The notes: generated from the letters alone by a model not told the origin. A stretch of DNA of 64,000 nt from Oncomelania hupensis (GCA_036898135.1 CM072513.1:83599032-83663031); one strand, 5' to 3'. Positions 20,156-31,801 are shown, counted from the stretch's first letter. Translations and numbers: made by a program.

Positions 20156-22332
20156 AGACTCCATAGTAGTCAAAGTGACGTCATTTTGACGACTTCTCTT
20201 ATAGGGTCACACATTTACGTCAGGCGTCAAACCTAGCACAAACAGCAACAGTTTCTACATGTGAGCGTTTCACTTATAATTTTTGAATCTTAGATTCGGA
20301 AATAGGATAGATGTGTTCAAATGCGACATTTTGATCCAAAAAATGTGTTGATTAAAAAGTGTTATGTTTAGTAGTGAGTAGCGTTTACCTTTTTAGGCAT
20401 TTAACAGTGGTCTAACGTTAGCATGTTTGAGTTGGAATGTTATTAGTATAGACCATAACACAATCTACAGATGAATAATTAAAACGGCCAACGATGCTCC
20501 AAATGAAAAGATTCCAAATTCAGATCTAAAGAATCAGGATTATAAACTAACGCTACAAACGTTCTCCCCCAGTTAAAGATTGCAGCGAGGAAAGTCAAAA
20601 GGCAACACGGAACAGATGCTAGTCAATCGCCGTGTCCTTGGTTCGGACTTCAAGGTCAATATTTGCCGATTCATGAACGATGCTCATTCATCGCACAGTC
20701 CCGGAGTGTCAACACGCCCGCTGACTCTTCAAACCCTCGTGCAGGTATCGTGCAAACGAGATTAGTAAACGCCATACCTTGGAAACACGGCAACCCCCTA
20801 GTAACGACCTACAGCAGCAAATGAATCAACGTATTGATTGTGGCTTCTCAACCCAAGAAGAAGAAGAAGACACGAAGAAACAAATTCTTCAGCCATGTTG
20901 TGAGTAAATTAGTTTAGAACAAATCCAACAACAGTTAATGACATCTTTTTTTTTTTAAACCGTACTTCATACATCAATCACAACAGTCCTCCCAGATGTG
21001 AAAGAGTAGATCTACCGCGATCTATTTTCAACAAGGGAAGATGGAAGCTAAAGCAGCTAGAAAGAGACGGACGAGCACCATCATCATGAAGCTGGCCCAG
21101 ACACAAAGGTTAGGGGAGTAAATAAAATAATTCATTACAATTTACAATTTTAAAATAAAAAAGAGGACATAGTAGAAGAACATTGAATCGATCAGATTTT
21201 TTTTAATTTTTCAAACCATCACACAGTTACCGTGTCCAGAGAGGTTCGAGTGGTTTCCCCTTATGCTTCATATCTGCGCTTTGTCTCCTTTTTATGCAAA
21301 CAAGGGGCATAATTGTTTCTGTCGTCTGCTGTGTGCTGAAGTTGTTTGCCCTTTATTGGCAGAACAATGCGTCTTTTTTTCAGTGGCGCATTTCGCAGTG
21401 GCCAGGCAGAATATCGGAGATAACTAGGAAAACATTGACATAACTTTAAAAACGATGTGTGTTGGGGGCACAGCCACAGGGATCAATAGTAGATCTAACC
21501 TGGCGTTCCAACTAAACTCTGGCTACTATGCTGCTTTGTACACCCATTTGCATGAAAATGATTTACCTTTAAAGCCGAGGGGTTGGTCGATGTATAATTA
21601 TGCCATGTTCTTTCTGATATAAATATTCCACTAATTGACTTGCAGCATCCCACGTTGTTGTAAGAAGTGAGTTTTCATCAACACCATCGACAACCACCAA
21701 CAACGTACACCGCTACAGCATCGGACATTTACTCCTTCGGATGAGAGTATACACCGAGGTCTGGTCTATGCACGCATGCGTTCCATCGCACGGACGTTAC
21801 AGATCCTGGTGCTCGTGTCCTGGACGAGTGAGGGGCAATATTACAATACAGTCAGCATGCACTATCCCCCCTTGACTTGAGTGATGATTCTCTTGTGTCG
21901 GCCGTGCTGTCGCTGAAAAGGCTGACCAAATTTCAACCGCTTGAGTGACGAATAAAATATAAAACCCTCCTCTTCTTATTCCCCCCCCTCCCCATTCTTC
22001 ACCCACCCACCTATCCCCAAAATAAATAAATACATAAATGAAGATAATAAAACAAATAAACATTTACAATAAAATTAAAATGTTTTTTAACAAAAATCTA
22101 AAACAGCCATAGATCTAAAAAAGTCCGCTGAAGAAGTATTAAACCAAGCACATAACTAGGGCCTCGGGGTTAGGGTTAAAGTTTGTGTTATTAAAACTAA
22201 TCTTAGTCTAGTGCTAATCCTAACGCTGTCAGACAATGGCCTGGGTGTTCAGGCACTGAGTGGGCACATTGTTACGGATCATCAATTAGTAGAATTACAC
22301 TGTATCTGTAAATCAAGGGCAGACATTTGGAC
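20156..22332. other. No recognised feature
   Basis: About 2.2 kb of AT-rich single-copy-looking sequence. I see no frame over 90 codons with natural composition and no repeat. A C-rich run lies at 21980-22000. Confidence 0.45.
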
Positions 22333-22339
22333 GGAAGGT

Positions 22340-22545
22340 ATTGGCTTCAAAGTTCCACCCCTAATGTAGCCGTGGGGTGGTAACAACAGCCAAGGGACGT
22401 AAGTCCGCCACTATGGTGTAACATTTGGAGAGGGAGGTCATCTCTGTTGTAGCGAGCTGCCAAGTCCACCAGTATGGTGTGACGTTGCATTGGACAGGGA
22501 GGTAATCCATATTGTATCGAGCTGTAAACTCCACCACTGACGTTA
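22340..22545. repeat. Diverged ~61-65-bp tandem repeat
   Basis: GTCC(G/A)CCA(C/G)TATGGTGT begins at 22403 and 22464, and a shorter third copy begins near 22529. Each includes a GGGAGGT..AT motif and GAGCTG. Confidence 0.6.
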
Positions 22546-22547
22546 CA

Positions 22548-22607
22548 TTACATTACATGGTTATTGCTTTAGGTCCTGCGGACTCTTCCGAGCCAAATCA
22601 GGACCAA
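22548..22607 (-). mobile_element. Family A 3' end, severely 5'-truncated
   Basis: The + strand reads TACATTACATTACATGG then the complement of the family A 3' end (CTTCCGAGCCAAATCAGGAC). Only ~60 bases are present, as expected when reverse transcription from the 3' end aborts early. Confidence 0.8.
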
Positions 22608-23230
22608 AAAATCACCACTGACTTGCCCACGTGTAGATAGCATCAACAGAAATTAGAAAGCGGAAAACTCCAATCTTACCGGCTTTTTACAAGCACTGCA
22701 TGGGCCTTGTGACCCCAGTGTCAACAATTCAACGTTGTTATTCCCAAGCTGCCATTCCTTCTGTTGCTTCCTCTTGGACAAGTTTCTCCTTTGATAAAAA
22801 GTCCACACAAAAATGAGTGTTGTGACACAAGATAATCGCATGCCCGTTGGACCATTTCATGTCAACATTACCGTATAAATTATACACCAGCAAAAAACAC
22901 GCTCACCGTATTGATTTTTTTTTTCAAACTTTTTTTCTTTTATTATTTTTGTTTTAACTTGTTGAGAACTCTTCCAGAGCGCACATTTTTATGACAGAAA
23001 TTACTTCAAACCTGAAAAAAAATCGCTTTTTGCATTCCAAAGTACTGGTGTAGGGGATTTGATAGTGCTGAAGTTTGTTCTTCTATTGCGAGACTGGCAA
23101 CGTCAAGAATGGTCGACTTAATAACAAACGCGGGGCTAAATTCAAGGTCACAAAAATGAAACATCTTTCACAGAAACTTTCCAATCTGTCTAAACTGCAG
23201 TTGTGAACTCAAACAACTAACAGAATAATT
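22608..23230. other. No recognised feature
   Basis: AT-rich sequence with poly-T near 22915-22945. No gene is seen. Confidence 0.4.
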
Positions 23231-23290
23231 ACATTACAAGGTTATAGCTTTAGGTCCAGTGGACTCTTCCGAGCCAAATCAGAACCAAAC
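23231..23290 (-). mobile_element. Family A 3' end, severely 5'-truncated
   Basis: A second ~60-base copy of the same terminus (ATTACATTACAAGG, then CTTCCGAGCCAAATCAGAAC) lies 680 bases after the first in the same orientation. Confidence 0.8.
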
Positions 23291-23643
23291 TAACAGAAAG
23301 GACCAATTTTGTGGCCAATTTCACCAGAAACTGACACGAACGTGTTGCCAACGCAACTTGAATAGACATGCTGTCAGATCTATGTATAAAGCTCACGTAA
23401 TCATGATCTCGTAGACTATTTTTATCTGCGCGTTACCTCCTCGTGCTTATCGAATCGATTCCAGCACGCGCTGACCCGACCTTGACCTCTGATATCCGGT
23501 GGTCCCACGGTTAAAAGTACATAAAATATGATCAAAGCCTTAAATTTTGGTGTATGTTTCTTATCACTTCAACACGGGCCAAAATGTGTATCTGAAAAGT
23601 CAAATGACTTTTAGAAGAAAGTTGAAAAAACAACAAAAAATCT

Positions 23644-23644
<1 letters not shown>
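23291..23644. other. No recognised feature
   Basis: No gene or repeat is seen between the family A terminus and the ATT array. Confidence 0.4.
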
Positions 23645-23708
<64 letters not shown>

Positions 23709-23709
23709 T

Positions 23710-23744
<35 letters not shown>

Positions 23745-23751
23745 AGTAATA

Positions 23752-23792
<41 letters not shown>

Positions 23793-23807
23793 TGTTAAAT
23801 TTTGGTT

Positions 23808-23889
<82 letters not shown>

Positions 23890-23890
23890 G
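23645..23890. repeat. TAA/TTA microsatellites in inverted arrangement
   Basis: (TAA)n at 23645-23708 turns into (TTA)n, then (TAA)n at 23740-23790, then (TTA)n to 23890. The blocks are self-complementary and could form hairpins. Confidence 0.93.
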
Positions 23891-24315
23891 TCTACATTCG
23901 AAGGTAAGGCCGTTGCGCTCCCTTGTTATCTCCATCTTCCTATACGCTTGCGAAACATGAACCCTCACAGCAGATCTACAACGAAGGATACAGAATACTT
24001 CTGGCATTTACTATTCTCAGCGCATCACCAACAATGAAGTCCGACAGACCACACAAGCCATTGGACAACATGATGACATGCTCACAGTGGTGAAGAAACG
24101 GAAACTCCGATGGTATGGCCACGTCACCAGATCTTCAGGCCTTGCAAAGACCATCCTGCAAGGCACGGTGCAAGGAGGCAAAAGAAGAGGGAGACAGAAA
24201 AAGAGATGGGAGGACAACATTCGAGAATGGACTGGGTTGACATTGAGCGAAACCATAAGGGTTGCTGAGGACAGAGAAAGATGGAGTACGCTGATTAAAC
24301 GATCATCTGTGATGC
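23891..24315 (+). pseudogene. LINE RT C-terminus, GGATA-tail family, split by LTR element 2
   Basis: It matches the LINE at 12534-13319 from TCTACATTCGAAGG onward, with a deletion after the YACE..TLTADL segment. The downstream part stays open from 24078 and encodes KKRKLRWYGHVTRSSGLAKT through LIKRSS. The LINE's last ~38 bases, with the GGATAGGATA tail, reappear at 30015-30053 beyond LTR element 2. The LINE was therefore present first. Confidence 0.9.
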
Positions 24316-24953
24316 TGTTACACTCAGTTCGATGATGGTGTTTTCTATCAGTATCTGATTCAGCCCCGATGCTTGAATTCCTGATAGTTGTGTAACTCAG
24401 ATTCGTTTATTCACGCAGCCCGTCCAAACAGCATACAAGTCACAAAGTCGATGTATGAAGTTTTCCACTTTTATTCAGCACACATCAACAACTGCATACA
24501 ATTCTCAACTCAACTCAACAACTTTCACAGCAACTCTTTAAATCACTATCAACAACTTTACTCTCTCTCAACAGCAACTCGGCACACGATTAAATAACCT
24601 CTCTCTTTTCTCGAACAATTTGGTACACGGTAGAAATGACACACTGCCACCAATCGAACTAAAGATCGTCATCACTGGCTTACGTCATACACATTTCCTC
24701 TACTTCCGGGAACATTCACGACCTTCGATATCCATCGGGAAATTTCTATCGACAGTTATAAACATGCAGATCCCGAAAATTCTCCAACAATATCGACTAA
24801 CGCAAATCATCAACGTTATACAAAGCCTCTCCTAACAACAATGCAAACTCAAATCAAAGGTAAATAAACTCCATTATTGAATACTTTGCAAAACGAAACG
24901 ATTAGATCTATCGTGCGCGCTTTAGACACACTTTCGTTCGTTTCAACGTAACA
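24316..24953 (-). repeat. 3' LTR of element 2
   Basis: 638 bases, with a polyadenylation signal on the - strand at 24470-24475. Just inside it, at 24956-24964 on the + strand, lies CCCCCCACT, read on the element strand as the G-rich tract GTGGGGGG, a likely polypurine tract. Confidence 0.93.
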
Positions 24954-25208
24954 TAACCCCCCACTCAAGAAGAAATTTACTTAATTTCTTTCAACAACGT
25001 TGAAACGTAATGCACAAACAAAGTACAGAATTAAGACTTATTTCAGCCTGTCTGAACACTATCAACGTTCTCAGTTCATTCACACGGAGTCAATGGTTTT
25101 CATCTTCAAATCTGCCTGGATATTGTCAATGTTCACAGATCATTTACCCAGTCAACGTTTTTCATTTTCAAGTCTGTCATTACCAATATTCTTAGTTCAC
25201 CAACACAG

Positions 25209-25982
25209 TCAATGTTCTTCCACCCGCAAGGAAACGACGCCCTCGTCATTTGCGGTCGTCATCGGCCCAGGGTCAAAGACGACGATCACGTGGGCTTTCC
25301 TGGAGTCAGTGCATCCTCCGTTGTCTTTTTCTTCCGTCGGATGTCCGACGCAGTCGACGTTGTCAGCTCCCAGAATGCATTCGCTGGGTCTCACGGTCGG
25401 GTTGGCTTCTGCGGGACGGTGGAACTGCTCCCTCAAGGTCTGCAGATCCTCCTTCCAGGTCTGGGTGTGGACTTCATGTTCGACCAAAGTCGTAGAGCCT
25501 GGGACATCATTGAAGCTCTGGGGAAACTCGCCCATAAGGTCCTTGAGCTCAATCTTTTGACCTTCCGTCAAGCCTGGTCCTAGCTTAACGTCATCGATGC
25601 CTTCTTTGCTGTGGAAGTCTCCAAGTCCCAACAGTTCCTCGCTGTCAAAGCTGTTGTCGATCTCAGCTGCTGTTGCTGCATGTACAGTCTCTGGCGGCCT
25701 CTCCACGTACAGCTTAAGGAGGTTGGCGTGGTATATCTTGGAATGCTGGCCGACCTTCACCTTGTAGTCGTTGATCCCCACCACGGTCTCCACTTCGTAC
25801 GGGCCTTTCCACTGCATCAGCAACTTATTGTGATCAGTAGGTAGCAGCACCAGCACTTTGTTGCCAGGTTTAAACTTCCTGTTCACAGCCCTACGGTCAT
25901 AGTAGTGCTTTCCACAGTCTTGGGACTTCTTCAGGTTTTCTCTGGCTATCTCGAGAGTGCTCCAGCTTCTCCCGTAGCTCAA
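25209..25982 (-). pseudogene. Element 2: integrase C-terminus and RT remnant
   Basis: The genuine part begins near residue 9 (TLEIARENLKK), where it takes over from the preceding frame after a frameshift near 25955. It carries the integrase GPY motif (residues 60-62). Then comes the typical beginning of a reverse transcriptase (LTEGQKIELKDLMGEF, residues 138-152, and TTLVEHEVHT, 164-173). The next residues resemble the region after the RT active site (LQTLREQF, ANPTVRPSECILG). The palm with YxDD is therefore missing, and RNase H is absent. An RT start downstream of integrase is the key evidence for integrase-before-RT order. The frame runs out at 25209, about 255 bases before the 3' LTR. Confidence 0.82.
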
Positions 25983-28095
25983 ACACGTACTGGTAGCTGT
26001 TCTTCACCTCTGGGGTCTCTACTTCTTTCGTCCACAGTTCTTTTAGGATGTGCATCGGCCCTCGGATGGTTCTTCCATACAGCAGCTCGAACGGAGAGAA
26101 GCCGGTGGACTCCTGCGGTACTTCTCTGTAGGCGAAAAGTAAGGCGTTAATGTAGCGATGCCATTGTCTGGGCTGCTCGCTGCACAGTTTCTTCAGGGTG
26201 GACTTCAGCGTAGCATTGAACTTTTCGACAAGCCCGTTGCACATTGGATGGTAGGGTGTCGTAGTCAAATGCCGGATGCTCAGCAGTCTGTTGACCTCCT
26301 TCATGCAGTCAGAGACGAACTGCGTCCCGAGGTCTGTCAGAATTTCTTCAGGCACTCCAAGCCTACTGAACATGTCCACCAGTGCCTCTGCTACAGTTTC
26401 AGTGTCAATCTTCTTCAGTGGCACTGCTTCTGGGTACCGAGTCGCATAGTCCACTAAAGTCAGTACCCATCGATGACCTTCTTCACTCGGAGGTCTTATT
26501 TCGCCGATTAAGTCTAAGGCCACCCTCTTGAAAGGTCGGTCGATCAGAGGCATCCTCTGCATAGGCACTTTCGGGACCCTTCCTCGAGGTATGGTCTTCT
26601 GGCAAATGTCACATGATCGGCAGAAACGGCTGACGTCCGCATGAAGTCCTGGCCAGTAGAACACCGCCTGGATTCTATCCGACGTCTTCTTGATACCCAG
26701 GTGACCTCCCATGATTGAGTCATGCGCTACTTCCATCACCTGGCGCCTTAGGGGTAACGGTACCAAGACTTGACGTAGTGGTTTCCCTCCGTTGACCCTC
26801 GGGTGCTGGAAGATTCGGTACAGGATATTGGCCTTCACCTCAAAATAGACCGTACCACTGCCTTTGGTCACGTGGTCTTGGCGGTTCCTGTACTTGTTTA
26901 AAGTGCTATCAGCTTCCTGGAGCTGGATCAGCTTATCTCTGTCCACGATGGCAGCTTTAGAGTTGTCGGCGACCTTCAGTGGCGTAGACGTCTTGTCTCT
27001 CTTGGCCTGGGCCCTGGTAGTAACAGCACTGACGATCTCTGGTCGGCAGGGCTGAGCCGGAGTAACCACATTGTCCCGTAGCAGCTCTGTAAGGTCTCCA
27101 TCGGGAAACGGCAATGGATCCTCCTCCACAACTTCGACGCGTTGGGTTGAGGCAGGACTCCACTCTGGATCGGGGTCGTCGGGTCGCCTCGCGCCGTCGA
27201 TGTTGCCGATCATCAAATCATACAGCGGCTTCTTCAGGCAAACCGCTTCGACTTCGCCTATGTAGAAAGGGGTGTTGACATGAATTTTTGCAACTGGCGC
27301 TTTCACACATTTGCTGTCGGCCATAAGTGTCCATTTTGAATCGCCAGTGAACTGTTCTTTAGCGATTAAGTCTTCTCTGACGATGACCCCACTGCAGCCA
27401 GAGTCTCTTAAGACAGTCACTTCATGATTTCCGACGCGTCCCTTGGAAACAGGCATGTTCTGTACGGTCACAGCTGCGCTGGCGACGACGGGGATGGATT
27501 TCCCGTTGGCAAGGAGGAGTTGGCCATCAGTCATGCACTCTTGCACGTCCGCAGGGGTAGCTGTGCGCTTGGTCTCACTCGGAAGAATGACGCTCCCGCC
27601 GCACACTTGATGGTCAGATCTACTGTTTTGCCGTTGATTGGAGAACCGCCTCTGCCGGTTGCCCGCCGCTGCATTGTCCGTACTGCCCCGCTGTCCGCTA
27701 CTTTTGTTTTGAGGACAATTAGCCGCCCTGTGGTCTGTAGCGTTGCAGGTGAAACAGCCTCTTGAATGCCCTTCCCTGGGAGGAGGCGTGGAGTCCGTCT
27801 GTCTCTGGCTCGTCTGGCTCCCTTGGATCTGGTTCCCATGGTTTGCAGTCTTCTGAAAATGTTTCGTCGCGCTGGGTGGCCCCAGGGTTTTCCCATGAGC
27901 GATGAGATATCGTTCAGCAGCCTCAGTCACATCTTTAAGCGTCTGCAGCTTTTGTTCTTCTAAGTGGGTCGCTAGGTCCTTGTGACAGGCATTGAGAAAT
28001 TGTTCCTTCACGATCAGGTCATGGAGACTGTCGTAAGACTTCGTTTCGCCTGATAACTCCACCCACTTGTGTAGATATGACGACAGGCGCTCCAC
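25897..28095 (-). pseudogene. Element 2: gag C-terminus, protease, integrase (732 codons open)
   Basis: Residues 1-100 complete the capsid. A CX2CX4HX4C knuckle has C114, C117, H122 and C127. The protease motif is D231-S-G-C, an altered form of the usual D-T/S-G-A. The integrase zinc motif has H458, H465, C495 and C498, and the catalytic residues D528, D588 and E624 show DX59DX35E spacing, identical to element 1. Integrase shares long stretches with element 1 (AYREVPQESTGFSPFELLYG in both). The frame is continuous with the gag frame at 28159-28812 except for one TAG. It leaves frame near residue 713, where the integrase C-terminus continues in the overlapping frame. Confidence 0.87.
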
Positions 28096-28158
28096 AAACT
28101 GCTTTGGCGTCTCGTCTGACTTAGGCGGGCATTCACGGAAGCGTTTACGGTAGCCCTT

Positions 28159-28812
28159 CTATGTAAAGTTGTAGCACTGCAACAGGGCCTCTTTCAAGAC
28201 GTCGTAGTTTTTGGCGTCATCGTTCGACAGTCTGGTGTAAACTTCGAGAGCTTGCCCCGTCAGAAGTGCACTCAGTCGAATTGCCCAGTCTTGAGGTTGC
28301 CAGTTAGAGCTTTCGGCGAACCTTTCGAATCTCGCCAGATAGCTGTCGATCTGGTCCTTCCCGTCGACGAAAGCTGGCAATTTAGGAGCCGTATGGTCGT
28401 TGGTGACTTGTGGCGCATGCTGATTGTTTTGGATACGCGCCAACTCTAACTGGTACTGACGCTCACCTTCAAGACGCTTCAGCTCGAACTCTCTTTCTTC
28501 ACGGCGACGCTGCTCTTCTCTCTCTTGACGTTGCTGTTCAATTTCTAGACGCTTCTGTTCTAATTCTCTTTCTTCACGGCGACGCTGCTCTTCTAATTCT
28601 CGTTCTTCACGGCGACGCTGCTCTTCTAATTCTCGTTCTTCACGGCGACGCTGCTCTTCTACTTCTAGACGCTTCTGTTCTAGTTCTATTTCTTTTTCTA
28701 GACGCTTCTCTTCCAATTCTCTTTCTCGTATTCTCTCCTGAGACTTGACGTACTCCGTCAGCTGCTTGCCTTTTAGATTCAGTTCAACCCCTTTCTGCCA
28801 GAAGTCAGCCAT
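28159..28812 (-). pseudogene. Element 2: gag N-terminal part (217 codons to an in-frame TAG)
   Basis: After MADFWQKGVELN, residues ~25-145 are a Glu/Arg coiled coil built from tandem hexa- to nonapeptide repeats (EEQRRREEREL). A capsid-like domain begins near residue 160 (FVDGKDQIDSYLARFERFAE). It ends at a TAG at 28159-28161 in phase with the 25897-28095 frame, so a single codon separates the two. The ATG at 28812 follows a ~560-bp leader. Domain order matches element 1. Confidence 0.85.
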
Positions 28813-28820
28813 CTTGATGC

Positions 28821-28949
28821 TTCTGGAAAGTTCTTTTCAAGAAAGTTCTTTTCTGGAAGGTTCTTCTTCTAGAAAGTTCTTGACTGTAGAGTTCTTTTTT
28901 TTTCTGGAAAGTTCTTGACTGTGCTGTACCTTTCTAGACTGTTCTAGAA
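28821..28949 (-). promoter_or_regulatory. Cluster of six heat-shock-element-like motifs
   Basis: Motifs of the form TTCnnGAAnnTTC occur at 28821-28833, 28836-28848, 28851-28863, 28867-28879 and 28902-28914. An extended TTCnnGAnnnTTCnnGAA is at 28932-28949. The pattern is the alternating nTTCn/nGAAn arrangement bound by heat shock factor. The cluster lies in the leader of element 2 between the 5' LTR and the gag start, and partly reflects a ~15-bp tandem repeat. Heat-shock control is inferred from motif only. Confidence 0.6.
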
Positions 28950-29376
28950 CAGCACGCTTTCTGCAGTAGCGCTGATGCTTGTCACTAGTCGCTTTCGCTG
29001 ACGCAGGCCCCGCTGTCCCCGTCGTATGCGACGCTGCACCACGCTGGTGTTGATGTACACGCTCCTGTGCTGAAGTAGACGCGACGTCCGCTCGCCGCTC
29101 TCTGTAACACTGGCGATGTAGCTCCGAGACTGTCCCTCGACGTAGTCCTGCGGCAGCCACGTAGTCCCGCTCTGTTGTTCGCTCACGAAGCAACTCTTCG
29201 GCGACTACACGCCCTTGCAGTCAACCCGAATCTATCGGATGTAGTCCCAGTATGTTGGCCCTCTCGACGCAACTTGTTGGCGGCTACCCTCGATGACTGC
29301 CTCTCGTAACGTTGACTCGCTTGTTGTAGCAGTTGAACCCTTGGCTATGGCGTGAATCGCGGCTTGACCCCCAAAA
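28950..29376 (-). other. Leader of element 2 with putative primer site
   Basis: This GC-rich leader separates the motif cluster from the 5' LTR. On the element strand the bases next to the LTR read TTTTGGGGGTCAAGCCGCG. TGGGGGTCAAGCCG is the likely primer site, but I cannot assign it to a tRNA. A 118-codon frame at 28837-29193 is not convincing. Confidence 0.5.
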
Positions 29377-30014
29377 TGTTACACTCAGTTCGATGATGGT
29401 GTTTTCTATCAGTATCTGATTCAGCCCCGATGCTTGAATTCCTGATAGTTGTGTAACTCAGATTCGTTTATTCACGCAGCCCGTCCAAACAGCATACAAG
29501 TCACAAAGTCGACGTATGAAGTTTTCCACTTTTATTCAGCACACATCAACAACTGCATACAATTCTCAACTCAACTCAACAACTTTCACAGCAACTCTTT
29601 AAATCACTATCAACAACTTTACTCTCTCTCAACAGCAACTCGGCACACGATTAAATAACCTCTCTCTTTTCTCGAACAATTTGGTACACGGTAGAAATGA
29701 CACACTGCCACCAATCGAACTAAAGATCGTCATCACTGGCTTACGTCATACACATTTCCTCTACTTCCGGGAACATTCACGACCTTCGATATCCATCGGG
29801 AAATTTCTATCGACAGTAATAAACATGCAGATCCCGAAAATTCTCCAACAATATCGACTAACGCAAATCATCAACGTTATACAAAGCCTCTCCTAACAAC
29901 AATGCAAACTCAAATCAAAGGTAAATAAACTCCATTATTGAATACTTTGCAAAACGAAACGATTAGATCTATCGTGCGCGCTTTAGACACACTTTCGTTC
30001 GTTTCAACGTAACA
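29377..30014 (-). repeat. 5' LTR of element 2
   Basis: 638 bases, matching 24316-24953 with two differences noticed (GATGTA/GACGTA and GTTATA/GTAATA, + strand). A polyadenylation signal on the - strand lies at 29531-29536. Confidence 0.93.
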
Positions 30015-30053
30015 GATGCCTTAATGACTTTCGAGTTACGGGATAGGATAGGA

Positions 30054-30106
<53 letters not shown>

Positions 30107-30140
30107 GTAGTATTATTATTATTAGTATTATTATTATTAT
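30015..30140. repeat. LINE tail followed by ATT array
   Basis: GATGC (target duplication) and the end of the interrupted LINE with GGATAGGATA reach about 30053. A (TTA)n array with TAG interruptions follows. Confidence 0.88.
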
Positions 30141-31060
30141 ATCTGCATCGTTTTATCACCCTCACCCCCTTACCCACCCCACTTTCCATTCGCCTTCCCC
30201 CCCACCACTCTCCCTAAACAAAACACACAAGACAGGAAGACTTGTGAGGCTGTAAAGAAGGTCTGGGTATTTTGTTGAGATGAGGTTTGAGTGAATCTTC
30301 TGAAGAATGCGCCAGACTGTCCAGTCCGATATTCCACCGGACACCAGGTCCAGCTGCAGTTGTCTGTGCTGTGTGCTTGTGCAGGTGCAGTTGATGAAGC
30401 AGTACAATCATGTCGGCAAAACTGATACACAGCATGCGGCGCTTGTCTAGCGCCAGTATCCACAAAGTGCTTTCTTCTTGTCTGCAACTTTCCTCCTTTC
30501 TTTGTTACTTCAGATATCCCAGCCTACCAGTGAGGTTTTGTTTCGTGTGATACAGGGTGCAGTACGATACGAAAGCAATTGTAACGTAACATTATTAATT
30601 TATTATTTTATCGATCTGTGTGTGTTAGTTCCTGTTGGCTTTTAGCTCGTTCTGTTTTCTTCCGTAGCGCTTTTCAACATCAAGAGAAGCTCAAAGGACA
30701 TCGGAGATTAGTGGTCACGTTTCTTCGTGCGTATGTACTGTAGCAAACGAAACCTCAAGTCTGTGGAAACCATGTCTGAAGTTTGGATACAATCTGTGGA
30801 AAGGTTTGCTGTTGATTAGATTTGTAAATATGACAGTGATCTGTTGTTGAGGTATGTTCTTTGATCATCCTCAAATACACAGGCGAGAAAAAAATATTTG
30901 TCAAATAATTTGTGACCCTCCTCATCCACCCATATCTGTTCCACCCCCAACACTCAACAAAACCAAAAGACAAGAAAATATTTCTACAAACAGTAGCACT
31001 AGCTCTACCGCTTCACACTACATGCACGACAGGAGAAAGCGCTCCATCTGCTGCTGTTCA
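30141..31060. other. No recognised feature
   Basis: About 0.9 kb without recognised repeats. Overlapping - strand frames at 30160-30490 are in different phases over the same bases and have no motif. Confidence 0.4.
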
Positions 31061-31061
31061 T

Positions 31062-31062
<1 letters not shown>

Positions 31063-31150
<88 letters not shown>

Positions 31151-31212
31151 TGTTGTTGTTGTTGTTGTTGTAGCAGTTGTTGTAGCAGTAGTAGTAGTAG
31201 TAGTAGTAGTAA
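31063..31212. repeat. AGT microsatellite with GTT and AGC variants
   Basis: About 30 AGT triplets, then GTT triplets, then AGT/AGC mixtures. Confidence 0.95.
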
Positions 31213-31801
31213 GATGAACCAGAGGTGAAAAAAGCTCAATATAAAAGGATGACACAGTTGTGTTGTAACAGCAGATGTTACCTGTGACTACGGCAGGTGT
31301 GAATGTCCACCACCACCTCAATGCTTACCCCTTTTTTACCTCCACCCCTAATCCTTACTTTCACTCTCAAAAAAATCAGTTCACAATCAGACCTCAATAA
31401 TGAGAAACCTTTGGACCGCAGATAATCTGTCATAGTGGGAGCGTAACGCAGCCCTCAGGCCGAGTGGACCATGCAACGACCAGCAGACGCTATATATTTA
31501 TAGGTGTGGGTCACGTCCTCTTCCTGTCATCAGGATGGTAGTTAATTACATGCGTATGGATAGGAATTTGGTCTCATTTAAGAGCGGGGTAGGGTCAAGC
31601 TGCACTGTCCTGTTGTTGCAGAGAAAGCGGCACACCAATTTGACCTTTATTTAAGATGCCAAAATACTGTCATCAGTGTTAGTGCTTAGGCTATTGAAAA
31701 CTCGATCAGCCCAGCTGACCATACACTGACCAGCTGAGATCACAGCCAAATGGCCATCGGTATGTGCGGCACAATTTCACGTACACTCAAACCGCTGGTT
31801 A
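31213..31801. other. No recognised feature
   Basis: No gene or repeat family is seen. Confidence 0.4.

Larger units (their letters stand above)
24316..30014 (-). mobile_element. LTR element 2: Ty3/Gypsy-type (Gmr1-like), decayed
   Basis: Two 638-bp LTRs, each with TGTTAC..GTAACA ends, enclose gag and pol on the - strand. The 5-bp target duplication GATGC is present at 24311-24315 and 30015-30019, inside a LINE copy. By eye the LTRs differ at two of 638 positions. Gag, protease and integrase are recognisable, then an RT remnant follows integrase. An in-frame TAG and one frameshift break the polyprotein. Confidence 0.93.

Noticed and set aside
25250..27963. Several + strand frames of 60-120 codons
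   Set aside because: All are antisense to the element 2 polyprotein.
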